This document shows, in pieces, positions 29,920 to 38,790 of a stretch of DNA of 64,000 bases; within the stretch, counting starts at the first letter, position 1; each line of letters starts with the position of its first letter. Source of the DNA: Paraburkholderia nodosa (GTDB taxonomy: Bacteria; Pseudomonadota; Gammaproteobacteria; Burkholderiales; Burkholderiaceae). The stretch lies in assembly GCF_001718195.1 (NCBI RefSeq), contig NZ_MCNV01000007.1, positions 186,001-250,000 on the forward strand, in the 5' to 3' direction. The translations under genes were made by a program, and so were the position numbers. The notes beneath the pieces were generated by a model, which was given only the letters and a program-made list of their open reading frames with translations, made no database searches and was not told the DNA's origin.

Positions 29920-30828
29920 TCAGGCGGAACGCGTGTCCCGCCGTTGCGGCACGATCCGCCAGCCGAGGTTCACGCCCGCCGCCGCGACGAGGATGAGCGC
30001 GGCGCCCACCACCTGGATCCATGCGAGGCGCTGGCCGAACGCGAACCAGTCGACGAGGATCGCGACCACCGGGTAGATGAACGAGAGCGCGCCCGTCACA
30101 GCCGTGGGCAGCTTCTGGATCGCGCCGTAGAGCAGCACGTACATGATGCCCGTGTGCACGATGCCGAGCGTGACGAGCTGCGCCCAGTGCAGCGGCGTAG
30201 CCGGCAGCGTGCCGTAGTGGATGAACGGCGCGAGCGCGAGCGCGCCGAACGCGAGCTGCACGAGCGCGATGAGGTGCGGCGGCGTGCCCTTGAGATGGCG
30301 CGTGATGATCGATGAGATCGCGTAGAGAAACGCCGCGCCCGCCGCGCAGGCCACGCCCTGCAGATACTCGCCGGGCACGGCGAGCACGGCGGGCTGCACC
30401 TCGACCACGCACACGAGGCCGAGGAAGGCCACCGCCAGCCACGCCACCGTCGAAGCGCTCACGCGCTCGCGCAGAATGACCACGCCGAGACCGACGAGCA
30501 TGAACGGCTGCGTGTTGTAGACGGCCGTGGCCATGGAGATCGAAGCACGCGAATAGGCGGCGAACAGCAGCACCCAGTTCGCGACGATAGCAGCGCCTCC
30601 CAGGACGGCAAGCGCGAGCGTGCGTGGCGGCAGGTGCTTGCGGCGCAACAGGCCGAGCGCGGTGCACACGAGCGTGAGCGTCGCGCCGCCCAGCACGCAG
30701 CGCAAAAAGGCGATGTTGATCGGAGCCTGGCGCGAGGCGACCACGAGCCAGCCGATGGTGCCGGACATCAGCATCGCGACGACCATCTCGGCGGCGCCGC
30801 GGCGAATTTCAGGAGTGGTGGAAGACAT
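29920..30828 (-). CDS. EamA/DMT-family transporter
   Basis: The 302-residue protein has about ten predicted hydrophobic segments arranged as two EamA repeats. The first is about 12-140, with the hallmark YNTQPFMLVGLGVVILRERV. The second is about 155-290, with SFIYPVVAILVDWFAFGQRL. DMT exporters of this kind often export amino acids or metabolites. An Lrp/AsnC regulator gene is divergently placed 160 bases away, a classic exporter-regulator pair that suggests amino-acid-induced expression. The substrate is not readable from sequence. Confidence 0.88.
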   Translation of the reverse strand: MSSTTPEIRRGAAEMVVAMLMSGTIGWLVVASRQAPINIAFLRCVLGGATLTLVCTALGLLRRKHLPPRTLALAVLGGAAIVANWVLLFAAYSRASISMATAVYNTQPFMLVGLGVVILRERVSASTVAWLAVAFLGLVCVVEVQPAVLAVPGEYLQGVACAAGAAFLYAISSIITRHLKGTPPHLIALVQLAFGALALAPFIHYGTLPATPLHWAQLVTLGIVHTGIMYVLLYGAIQKLPTAVTGALSFIYPVVAILVDWFAFGQRLAWIQVVGAALILVAAAGVNLGWRIVPQRRDTRSA

Positions 30829-30988
30829 GAGCTTGCATCCTCGTTGTGGCGGACGAAAGGCGCGCGGCCCCTTCGCATCTGCAAGTCAGTTTATCGGCTG
30901 CAGGGCGAGGAATACATGGCTAAACTTAGGCGATAGGCAACCCTTGCCTTCGATTGAAAGGCCAACCTGGCGGAGCACCCGCGCAATC

Positions 30989-31462
30989 ATGAACCGACGC
31001 CCGAACCCAACGCCCGCCGCCGCCCCGCTCGACGACATCGACCGCATGCTGCTCGCGGCGCTGGCCGAGGACGCCCGCGCGAGCGTCGCCGAACTGGCCA
31101 AGCACGTGGGGCTGTCGGCGCCTAGCACGTCCGAGCGGCTGCGCCGGCTCGAAGCGCAAGGCGTGATTGGCGGCTATACAGTGCAGATCGATCCGCGCGC
31201 GCTCGGCTACACCTTGCAGGCCATCGTGCGCGTGAAGCCGCTGCCCGGACAATTGCATCTGGTGGAAGAGGTGCTGCGGCGCATTCCCGAATTCGTCGAG
31301 TGCGACAAGGTCACCGGCGACGACTGCTTCATTGCCCGGCTGTATCTGCATTCGATCGAACAGCTCGACGAGATTCTCGCGAAAGTCACCGAGCGCGCCG
31401 AAACCAGCACGGCCATCGTCAAGTCCACCCCGGTGCCGCGCCGCCTGCCGCCGCTGCGTTGA
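30989..31462 (+). CDS. Lrp/AsnC-family transcriptional regulator
   Basis: The 157-residue protein has an N-terminal helix-turn-helix (about 15-65; LAKHVGLSAPSTSERLRRLEAQGVIGGYT) and a C-terminal RAM/AsnC effector domain (about 75-150; VECDKVTGDDCFIARLYL). Such proteins form octamers that bind amino acids. It faces the EamA exporter gene across 160 bases and most likely regulates it and itself. The ATG at 30989 starts at the conserved region; the long upstream frame is unsupported. Confidence 0.92.
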   Translation: MNRRPNPTPAAAPLDDIDRMLLAALAEDARASVAELAKHVGLSAPSTSERLRRLEAQGVIGGYTVQIDPRALGYTLQAIVRVKPLPGQLHLVEEVLRRIPEFVECDKVTGDDCFIARLYLHSIEQLDEILAKVTERAETSTAIVKSTPVPRRLPPLR

Positions 31463-31482
31463 AGCCGAGGCGCGGCAGCCCG

Positions 31483-32376
31483 TCAGCGCTCCGTGGTCTC
31501 GAAGAAGGCCAGCATCTCCTCGACCAGCGCCTCGCTCGCCTCCTCGGGAATGTAATGGCCGCACGGCAGCGAGCGCCCGCTCACGTCGCGCGCCACCTTG
31601 CGCCATTCGGCGAGCGGGTCGAAACAACGCTCGATCACGCCTTCCGCGCCCCACAGCACGCGCAGCGGGCACGCCACCTTGTTGCCGCGCTCGAGGTCGG
31701 CGCGGTCGTGCTCGAGGTCGATGGTGGCCGAGGCGCGGTAGTCCTCGCACATCGCATGCACGGCGCCCGGCTGGCGCAGCGCAGCGCGGTAGGCGCCCAG
31801 AGCCTTCGGCGCGAAGGGCGCGAGACCCGCGTGACGGCTGCCCATGACGCGCTCGATATAGACGTCGGGGTTCGCTTCGATCAATGTTTCCGGCAGCGGC
31901 GCGGGCTGGATCAGGAAGAACCAGTGGAAGTAGAGCGTGGCGAACTCGCGGTCGGTCTGCTCGTACATGGCGAGCGTGGGCGCGATGTCGAGCAGCATGA
32001 GCCGCTCGACGGCGTCGGCGTGGTCGAGCGCCATGCGGTGCGCCACGCGCGCGCCGCGGTCGTGCGCGCATACGAGAAAACGCTCGTGGCCGAAGTGGCG
32101 CATGGCTTCGACCTGATCGGCCGCCATCGCGCGTTTCGAATAGGCGGCGTGCGTGTCGTCGCTGGCCGGTTTCGAGGAGGCGCCATAGCCGCGCAGATCC
32201 GTCGCGATGACGGTGAAGTGCTGCGCGAGCGCGGAAGCGCACCGGTGCCAGATCATGTGCGTCTGCGGATGGCCGTGCAGCAGCAATAGCGGCGGTCCAT
32301 CGCCGCCCTTCACGCCGCAGATGTCTACGCCGCCCGCAGTGCGAACGGTGAAAGGCTGGAATCCGTCGAAAGGCAT
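31483..32376 (-). CDS. alpha/beta hydrolase, fluoroacetate dehalogenase-like
   Basis: The 297-residue protein matches the haloacetate dehalogenase group point by point. The nucleophile Asp106 is in AHDRGARV, with Arg107 and Arg110 in the positions that hold the substrate carboxylate. His151 and Trp152 (YFHWFFL) and Tyr213 (EDYRASATIDLEHD) correspond to the halide pocket of the Rhodopseudomonas enzyme RPA1163, and His274 (LPCGHYIPEE) is the general base. A carboxylate nucleophile excludes ordinary esterase activity. It probably hydrolyses fluoroacetate or chloroacetate to glycolate; an epoxide hydrolase is less likely given the HW motif. The start at 32376 (MPFDGFQPF) is preferred to 32412, but both remain possible. 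Confidence 0.85.
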   Translation of the reverse strand: MPFDGFQPFTVRTAGGVDICGVKGGDGPPLLLLHGHPQTHMIWHRCASALAQHFTVIATDLRGYGASSKPASDDTHAAYSKRAMAADQVEAMRHFGHERFLVCAHDRGARVAHRMALDHADAVERLMLLDIAPTLAMYEQTDREFATLYFHWFFLIQPAPLPETLIEANPDVYIERVMGSRHAGLAPFAPKALGAYRAALRQPGAVHAMCEDYRASATIDLEHDRADLERGNKVACPLRVLWGAEGVIERCFDPLAEWRKVARDVSGRSLPCGHYIPEEASEALVEEMLAFFETTER

Positions 32377-32592
32377 GGGGCTAGTCTCTTGTGTTTGTTG
32401 GTCTGCGGTCATTGTATGAGGCGAGCGCGGCTCGAAAATGTGCTTTTGAGCCCATTGCGGTAGAAACCGAACACTCCCTCGAATACCGCACGAGAGATCC
32501 GCACGCGCGATGCCCGAACGACCCCGCGCCTATAATCGAACGGCCGAATTCGCGCCACGCCGTCTATCGAAGCGCCGCAAGGAGACCTCCCC

Positions 32593-33558
32593 ATGGCACT
32601 GCCTGCCGTCCTGCAAAACCTCTCGCTGCCCGTCGTGGGCTCGCCGATGTTCATCGTCAGCTATCCGGAGCTCGTGCTCGCGCAGTGCAAGGCGGGCATC
32701 GTCGGCTCGTTTCCGGCGCTCAACGCGCGCCCCGCCGAAGAGCTGGGTGTCTGGCTCACGCAGATCCGGGAGGAACTCACCGCTTACAAGAACGCGAACC
32801 CCGAGGCCGTCATCGGGCCGATCGCCGTCAACCAGATCGTGCATCAGTCGAATGCGCGGCTCGAGCACGACGTGCGCGTCTGCGTCGAGCACCACGTGCC
32901 GATCTTCATCACGAGTCTGCGCGCGCCGCCGCGCGAGCTGCTCGACGCCGTGCACAGCTACGGCGGCATCGTGCTGCACGACGTCATCAACCTGCGCCAC
33001 GCCGCCAAGGCGCTCGAAGCGGGCGTAGACGGCCTGATCCTCGTGGCAGCGGGCGCGGGCGGCCATGCGGGTACGACCTCGCCGTTCGCGCTCGTGGGCG
33101 AAGTACGGCGCATCTTCGACGGCCCGATCGTGCTGTCGGGCGCGATCGCCAACGGCGGATCGATCCTCGCCGCCCAGGCCATGGGCGCGGACCTCGCGTA
33201 CATGGGCACGCGCTTCATCGCGACCAAAGAAGCGCACGCCGTGGACGACTACAAGCACGCCATTCTCGAAGCAAAGGCCGCGGACATCGTCTACACGAAC
33301 CTCTTCACGGGCGTGCACGGCAACTACATCCGCGAGAGCATCGTGAACGCCGGGCTCGATCCGGATGCGCTGCCCGAGTCGGACAAGTCGAAGATGGATT
33401 TCGGCGCGGGCACCTCGAAGGCAAAGGCCTGGAAAGACGTGTGGGGTGCGGGCCAGGCGGTGGGCCTGATGGACGACGTGCCCTCGGTGGCGGATCTCGT
33501 GGCACGCCTGAAGCACGAGTACGAGGCGACGAAGGCGCGGCTGGGCGTGGGCCGCTGA
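32593..33558 (+). CDS. nitronate monooxygenase
   Basis: The 321-residue FMN-dependent TIM-barrel enzyme oxidises alkyl nitronates such as propionate 3-nitronate to keto acids and nitrite. The N-terminal PVVGSPMFIVSYPELVLA matches class I enzymes, as does the catalytic His158 in VAAGAGGHAG. The FMN phosphate loop is LSGAIANGGSILAAQAMGADLAYMGTRF. An AAGGAGA ribosome-binding site precedes the ATG. It faces a LysR gene that ends 19 bases after its stop on the opposite strand. It may be a detoxification enzyme, and the neighbouring dehalogenase-like gene hints at handling of natural toxins. Confidence 0.92.
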   Translation: MALPAVLQNLSLPVVGSPMFIVSYPELVLAQCKAGIVGSFPALNARPAEELGVWLTQIREELTAYKNANPEAVIGPIAVNQIVHQSNARLEHDVRVCVEHHVPIFITSLRAPPRELLDAVHSYGGIVLHDVINLRHAAKALEAGVDGLILVAAGAGGHAGTTSPFALVGEVRRIFDGPIVLSGAIANGGSILAAQAMGADLAYMGTRFIATKEAHAVDDYKHAILEAKAADIVYTNLFTGVHGNYIRESIVNAGLDPDALPESDKSKMDFGAGTSKAKAWKDVWGAGQAVGLMDDVPSVADLVARLKHEYEATKARLGVGR

Positions 33559-33577
33559 GCGCGAGGCGCGCCCGGTT

Positions 33578-34552
33578 TCAGCGCCGGGTAGACGCAACAC
33601 GGGCGACGTCGGCATTGAGCGCCGCCGCGCGGATCGCCTCCACGCCCGGCCAGAGCTCGCGCTCAGAAAAGCGCGCGGCCAGGAAATCGACGAACGAGCG
33701 CACCTTCGCCGACAGATGGCGGCGGCTCGCGTACACGGCGTAGATCGGCAGCTCGCGCGGCGGCAGTGCGTCGACGAGCAGCGGCACGAGGCGCCCTTCG
33801 GCGATATCGTCGCCCACCACCTCGGTGCCGAGCATCGACAGCCCGCCGCCTTGCAGCACCACCACACGCAGCGCTTCCAGGTGATTGACGATGAGGTTGC
33901 CGCCCGGCTTGGGCTTCACGCCGCCCGCGCCCTCCGCGAACGGCGCGAGTTCCTGGGCCGAAGCCCCCGCGTACTGGACGAAGTTGTGCCGCGCGAGATC
34001 GGCCACGCTTTTCGGCGCGCCGTGGCGGCGCAGATACTCGGGCGAGGCGCACAGCACGATGTGCGCGGTGGCGAGCGGCCGCGCGATCAGCGAAGAAGAC
34101 TTGAGCCCCGACGGCGCGGCGCGGATCGCCACGTCGAAGCCCTCGTCGATCAGCTCGACCACGCGGTCGGACAGCGTGATGTCGACCGTCACCTGAGGAA
34201 ATCCGGCGGCGTAGTCGGCGACCGCGCCCATCACATGACGCAGCCCGAATGCCGTGAGCGACGACACGCGCAGCCGCCCCTGCGGCACCACGCTCGCCGC
34301 GCCCACGGCCTGGCCGGCCTCGTCGAGTTCGGTTAGCGCCTGGGCCACGCGCTCGTAGTATTCGCGCCCCGCCTCGGTGGGCGCGACGCGGCGCGTGGTG
34401 CGGTTCAACAGCCGCGCGCCGAGCTGCTGCTCCAGGTGCATCACATGCTTGCTCGCCATCGCGGCGGACATGTTCAAGCGCTCGGCCGCCGCGACGAAGC
34501 TGCCCGCCTCCACCACCTGGCGGAACACTTTCATGCTGACGAGGGTATCCAT
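33578..34552 (-). CDS. LysR-family transcriptional regulator
   Basis: The 324-residue protein has the LysR winged helix (about 1-60; VEAGSFVAAAERLNMSAAMASKHVMHLEQQLGARLLNRTTR, first 20 residues shown by family pattern) and a periplasmic-binding-like effector domain (about 90-300). It falls near the CrgA/PecT-type group with the NRTTRRVAPTEAG junction. Its target is not obvious because it converges on nitronate monooxygenase and lies downstream of the porin on the same strand with a terminator between. The C-terminal 25 residues are Ala-rich. Confidence 0.9.
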   Translation of the reverse strand: MDTLVSMKVFRQVVEAGSFVAAAERLNMSAAMASKHVMHLEQQLGARLLNRTTRRVAPTEAGREYYERVAQALTELDEAGQAVGAASVVPQGRLRVSSLTAFGLRHVMGAVADYAAGFPQVTVDITLSDRVVELIDEGFDVAIRAAPSGLKSSSLIARPLATAHIVLCASPEYLRRHGAPKSVADLARHNFVQYAGASAQELAPFAEGAGGVKPKPGGNLIVNHLEALRVVVLQGGGLSMLGTEVVGDDIAEGRLVPLLVDALPPRELPIYAVYASRRHLSAKVRSFVDFLAARFSERELWPGVEAIRAAALNADVARVASTRR

Positions 34553-34673
34553 TGCGCGGCCTTCAACTCGAACATAAATGAGCGGGAATCAATCGGCGAT
34601 ATTTTCCTCGTTTTATCAAATGCGGGTGTTGAAACGCGCAGGCGCGCTTCCTATGTGAGGCGGCCCAGAAAGC

Positions 34674-34706
34674 AAAAAACCCCGCGCTGCAAATAGCGCG
34701 GGGTTT
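34674..34706 (-). terminator. terminator after the porin gene
   Basis: AAAACCCCGCGCT pairs perfectly with AGCGCGGGGTTTT around a 6-base loop. The A-run on the left gives a U-tract for the minus-strand porin transcript. Confidence 0.88.
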
Positions 34707-34740
34707 TCGCGTCGAACTTCGAACTGACAGGCTGCGCCGC

Positions 34741-35838
34741 TTAGAACTTCGCGCGCATGCCCACGCCGTAGGTCTGGCCGCTCGACATGTTGTCGAAGTG
34801 GTCGTACATGTACGCGGCGTAGACGTCGGTGCGCTTGGAAAGCGGGTAGTCGTAGCCGATCGCCGCCGTCTGGCGCGTCTGGTTCAGGCCGCCGCCGTCG
34901 CGCGAGTACGCATACGACGCCATCACCGTGCCCGGGCCGGCCGGGACCGTCACGCCGCCCTGGGCGGTGTTGACGTGCCAGCTGCCCACCTGCTGCCAGT
35001 TCGCCGTGTACATGTACTGGCCGAAGAACTTCACGTACTGGAGGTCGTACGAGAGGCCGACCTGCGCCACGCCCTGGCTCTTCAGGCCGATGATGGTCGT
35101 GTCGCCGCTCACGATGCTGCCGATGTCGCCCGGCGTGTTGTTGAAGTTCACGTACTGGTAGACCGCCGTAGCCGCGAACGGGCCGTGGAAGTACAGACCC
35201 TGCACGCTCCACTTCTTCGAGCCGTTCTGGCCGGCCTGGTTGCCGAACGCATACATGGCCGAACCCGAAAGGCCGTTGAAGTTAGGCGTCGAGTACTGCA
35301 CGGCGTTGTTCCAGCCCGAGTCGCCCACCACGCCCTGATCGGTCGTGTAGGTCGGGAACGTCGAGAGGCCGAGGTACACGTGGTACACCATCGGCGAGAA
35401 GGTGTACGAATCGATGAACGGGTTGAAGAGAATCGTCGAGACGAACAGCTGCGTCGTCAGGCGCCCCGCCGTGACCGTGCCGTACGGCGATTCGAGGCCG
35501 ACGTACGCATTGCGCGCGAAGAACGTGTCGCCCGCGAAGCGGCCGTACTGACCGTTCTGCGCGCGGAAGAAACTTTCCAGTGTGAAGATCGCCTTGAAGC
35601 CGCCGCCCAGATCTTCCGATCCCTTCATGCCCCAGTACGACGTGGACATGCCCCCGCCGCTCACGTTCCAGGCGGTCTGGCCGCCCGGAAATTTCGTCGC
35701 CCCGACCCACTCGTCGACCTGGCCGTAGAGCTGGACGCTCGACTGCGCAAACGCCGACGACGACGCGGCGGCAAGAACAGCGGCGAGCGCGCTCGCCTTC
35801 AGGGTAGTGCGCAGCGCGCGGCTGACCGTTGTATTCAT
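34741..35838 (-). CDS. general bacterial porin (Gram-negative porin family)
   Basis: The 365-residue precursor has a signal peptide ending AASSSAFA and the mature start QSSVQLYGQVDEWVGAT, typical of Burkholderiaceae trimeric porins. Alternating hydrophobic strands run through the chain. The segment SYWGMKGSEDLGGGFKAIFTLESFF is the family signature, and the protein ends in phenylalanine (GVGMRAKF) as required for outer-membrane assembly by the Bam complex. Loop 3 (about 105-130) would constrict the pore. The ATG at 35838 has GGAG upstream. The long leader region contains a perfect palindrome that may be regulatory. Confidence 0.92.
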   Translation of the reverse strand: MNTTVSRALRTTLKASALAAVLAAASSSAFAQSSVQLYGQVDEWVGATKFPGGQTAWNVSGGGMSTSYWGMKGSEDLGGGFKAIFTLESFFRAQNGQYGRFAGDTFFARNAYVGLESPYGTVTAGRLTTQLFVSTILFNPFIDSYTFSPMVYHVYLGLSTFPTYTTDQGVVGDSGWNNAVQYSTPNFNGLSGSAMYAFGNQAGQNGSKKWSVQGLYFHGPFAATAVYQYVNFNNTPGDIGSIVSGDTTIIGLKSQGVAQVGLSYDLQYVKFFGQYMYTANWQQVGSWHVNTAQGGVTVPAGPGTVMASYAYSRDGGGLNQTRQTAAIGYDYPLSKRTDVYAAYMYDHFDNMSSGQTYGVGMRAKF

Positions 35839-36373
35839 GGGTTCTCCAGTCTTTGTCAAAAAAGGGTGTCGGGCGGCTGAGGCGCTCGCGCAAGGCTTTG
35901 TTTTTTCGTCGTTCGCAGACGTGGCCGTTCTGGGCGGATCCATCTTTGCGGACCATTTTTATGGTCAAAAATAAACGGTGTTATTGCCGGTATATCGGGC
36001 GGATTAGTTTGCCGCCGATAGCACCCGGTTTGCCGCTGTCGACTTTGCTTTGCGCTGCGCTGCGTCACGGTTAGTCGCAGGCTGCCGCGCCGCGCCCAGT
36101 GGGGCGCTGCCGCACGCGCGTGGCTGCGAATGACGCGCCGCCAAAACGAAAGCGAGATTTGAGACGAAAGGGTTCTGCATGACGAGAGATTTCCAAAAAA
36201 GTGTGGTATCCGCGCGTCAGTTTTCGCGGCGTGGACGAACGCAACTTGTTTTGGACGTGTTTCGGCGGCGCTAACAGGTCAATGCCTGAAGCGAATCCTG
36301 AGGAGAGTCAAACAAAGACGGCGGGATAAAGCGTGCGGAGGGAAGAAAGCGAAAGCGCGCGGCGTGGCACCGC
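35839..36373. other. intergenic region upstream of the porin gene
   Basis: This 535-base stretch contains no supported gene. It includes the porin promoter region, AT-rich around 35950-36010, and a perfect inverted repeat at 35951-35966. The rest (36010-36373) shows no open frame with plausible coding features. Confidence 0.5.
35951..35966. promoter_or_regulatory. perfect palindrome upstream of the porin gene
   Basis: GACCAT-TTTT-ATGGTC is a perfect 6+4+6 inverted repeat, 113 bases upstream of the porin ATG. It could be an operator for a dimeric regulator or a leader hairpin in the porin mRNA. No matching regulator was identified. Confidence 0.4.
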
Positions 36374-36970
36374 TCAATTACGGTAGGGCGAAGGCATGGG
36401 CGGACGCGGGACCTCGCCGCCGTTGCGCGTGAAGGGCCGGTAGGTACCGCCGCGCTCCTCGTTGTAGCGCGCGACGTCTTCGCGGATCGAGCCCGCGCGC
36501 ACCGGCGACTCGGGCGGCGGATGCGGCACCTGGCGCGATTCCGCGCTCACGGGCGTGATGGGATTGCCGCGATAGCCACCGTAGCCGCCGAACGGCGTGC
36601 CGTAGCTGTAATCGCGATGCGGGGCCGGCTGCTGAACCTGGCCTTGCCACTGGTTCGGCGAGCGGTTACCGCCGCGCTCGTACCGGCCGCCCTGGTCGGC
36701 CACGCGCATGGGCGAAGCGGCACCGGTGTAAGCGGCGGGGCCACGGCCGCGTTCAGGGGCGCCGTGGTAGCCGCTGCCCCACGCCATGCCGCCGCCGCGC
36801 GGCGCGGGCATCGATTGCATGGCGGGCCTCGTGGGCATGGAAGGGGCGCGCGCGAAGCCGCCGCCCCCGCCGTGCCCTGGAAAACCGGGCTGAGCATGGG
36901 CGAGCGCAACAAAGGCCGCAAATCCGGCCCCCAAGACCCACTGTCCGAGTTTTGACAACCCTGCCTGCAT
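36374..36970 (-). CDS. secreted Gly/Pro/Arg-rich hypothetical protein
   Basis: The 198-residue protein has a signal peptide (MQAGLSKLGQWVLGAGFAAFVALAHA). The mature chain is biased in composition: GGGGG runs, many PxP motifs, YG and RG dipeptides. A short more regular part lies near 155-185 (SIREDVARYNEERGGTYRPF), which is the best-conserved-looking segment. It resembles exported hypothetical proteins of Burkholderiaceae and could be an envelope or matrix protein. No catalytic motif is visible. Frame choice rests on the signal peptide and the clean start. Confidence 0.65.
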   Translation of the reverse strand: MQAGLSKLGQWVLGAGFAAFVALAHAQPGFPGHGGGGGFARAPSMPTRPAMQSMPAPRGGGMAWGSGYHGAPERGRGPAAYTGAASPMRVADQGGRYERGGNRSPNQWQGQVQQPAPHRDYSYGTPFGGYGGYRGNPITPVSAESRQVPHPPPESPVRAGSIREDVARYNEERGGTYRPFTRNGGEVPRPPMPSPYRN

Positions 36971-37526
36971 TGTGACGTTTCACCTGCCCGACGTTCGCGC
37001 CTGGCACCCGCCGCTCGGGCCATGGCGGGCCAGTCCCGGGACGCTCGCCGCGCTGGCGCGTAACGATTGCCGCCACAACGGTCGCGGCGTCCCATTGACG
37101 GTAATTTATGGGCGTGCTGTATGGGTGTCGAGCCAAAAGATGTTATGCCGCCCGAAGGGTTGTAACACCATGTTACTGCTGGGTTTTCTGCCTTCGGGCA
37201 AGCCCTGGGAAGGCCGCCAGGCACGGCTCTCCGCGCAGGTCTGGGAACGGTTCGTTTTATGGTTGATAGACGTCTGAAGATCTGAAGAATGCGCGGAGTC
37301 CTGACGGCTTTTGCGGCCCGGGAATGCCCCTCGCACGTCGATAAGGAATCCGGCATAAAGGTGAGATCGATGCCGGCGATACATGCGCATCCGTCATTAA
37401 TCGATGCTTCAAATGAATTTGCTTTTTCAATCGGCTTGCGCCGACAATAGACGATCCGATTCACCCGTTGCACGCACATCGATCTGCGCGCAGCCAGGCG
37501 CCCAGGCGCGCACTTGAGATTGTCCG
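36971..37526. other. intergenic region with nested inverted repeats upstream of the BASS transporter
   Basis: No gene is supported in these 556 bases. At 37150-37199 an outer 9-bp inverted repeat GCCCGAAGG/CCTTCGGGC encloses a perfect hairpin GTAACA-CCA-TGTTAC (37162-37176). A short direct repeat TCTGAAGA-TCTGAAGA follows near 37273. The region could hold a structured leader or a small RNA; no terminator was found. Confidence 0.45.
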
Positions 37527-38573
37527 ATGGCACGTCCGAAATTCCTGCCCGATAACTTCACCCTTTGCCTCGTCGGCACGGTGATTCTCGCGAGCCTGTT
37601 CCCCGTGCACGGCCAGGCCGCCACCGGTTTCAACTGGCTGACCAATGTGGCGGTCGGCCTGTTGTTCTTCCTGCACGGCGCCAAGCTCTCACGTGAGGCG
37701 ATCATCGCCGGCGCGACGCACTGGCGGCTGCACATCGTCGTGCTGCTCAGCACCTTCGTGCTCTTTCCGGCGCTGGGCCTGGCTCTCAAGCCCGTGCTTT
37801 CGCCGCTCGTCACCCCGGCGCTCTACGCGGGCGTGCTGTTCCTCTGCACGCTGCCCTCCACGGTGCAGTCGTCCATCGCGTTCACCTCGATCGCGCGCGG
37901 CAACGTGCCCGCCGCCGTGTGCAGCGCTTCGGCGTCGAGCCTGATCGGCATCTTCGTCACGCCCGCGCTCGTGAGCCTGATCGTCACGAACCAGAGCGCG
38001 AGCGGCGGCTCGGCCTGGCACACCGTGTGGAACATCGTGCTGCAACTGCTCGTGCCGTTCGTGGCGGGCCAACTGCTGCGCCCGGTGATCGGCCGCTGGA
38101 TCGAACGCAACAAGGGCGTGCTCAAGTTCGTCGATCAGGGCTCGATCCTGCTCGTGGTGTTCGGCGCGTTTTCCGAGGCCGTGAACGAAGGGCTCTGGCA
38201 TCACCTTCCGCTCACCGCGCTCGGCGGCCTGCTCGTGGTGAACGCCGTGCTGCTCGCGCTCGCGCTCGGCATCACGATGTTCACGAGCAAGAAGCTCGGC
38301 TTCTCGCGCGCGGACCAGATCACCATCATTTTCTGCGGCTCGAAGAAGAGCCTCGCAGCCGGCGTGCCGATGGCGAAGGTCATCTTCGCCTCGAACGCCG
38401 TGGGCGCGGTCGTGCTGCCGCTCATGCTGTTCCACCAGATCCAGCTCATGGTGTGCGCGGCGCTCGCCCAGCGCTGGGGCGCCCGCGACATGAGCGCCGA
38501 GCGCGCCGCCAGCGCGGGCGACGAATCGCGCGCCGGCGCGAACGAGCGCACGGCTACTGCTGCGCGCCGTTAA
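37527..38573 (+). CDS. bile acid:sodium symporter (BASS) family transporter
   Basis: The 348-residue membrane protein has about ten hydrophobic segments and belongs to the SBF-like branch (YfeH/PF13593 type). Conserved features are LTNVAVGLLFFLHGAKLSREA, FLCTLPSTVQSSIAFTSIARGN and CGSKKSLAAGVPMAKVIF. The last two contain the helix-break residues that bind sodium in structurally known homologues. It probably imports an organic anion together with Na+. The C-terminal 35 residues are hydrophilic and Ala/Arg-rich. No enzyme gene is linked to indicate a substrate. Confidence 0.9.
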   Translation: MARPKFLPDNFTLCLVGTVILASLFPVHGQAATGFNWLTNVAVGLLFFLHGAKLSREAIIAGATHWRLHIVVLLSTFVLFPALGLALKPVLSPLVTPALYAGVLFLCTLPSTVQSSIAFTSIARGNVPAAVCSASASSLIGIFVTPALVSLIVTNQSASGGSAWHTVWNIVLQLLVPFVAGQLLRPVIGRWIERNKGVLKFVDQGSILLVVFGAFSEAVNEGLWHHLPLTALGGLLVVNAVLLALALGITMFTSKKLGFSRADQITIIFCGSKKSLAAGVPMAKVIFASNAVGAVVLPLMLFHQIQLMVCAALAQRWGARDMSAERAASAGDESRAGANERTATAARR

Positions 38574-38790
38574 TCGGCATCAAGTACGTCACCCGGGGCG
38601 GCGAGAAGCCGCCGCCCCGCCGCAGCAAACGCCGTGGCGAGCGCCCGGCATTTCACCCTCCCCCGCCAGCCTCCCCTCCCCGCGTCACATGCCCAAAGAT
38701 TGGGCTTCGCGGCGCTGTCACCAAAATTTCATTTAATTCATCCGATCATATGCCGTTAAGTTCATCGTCTTCGCCCGTTCCGGCCTGTCC

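Noticed and set aside
38595..38618. GGCGGC/GCCGCC hairpin after the BASS gene as a terminator
   Set aside because: The stem needs a bulge and there is no T-tract.
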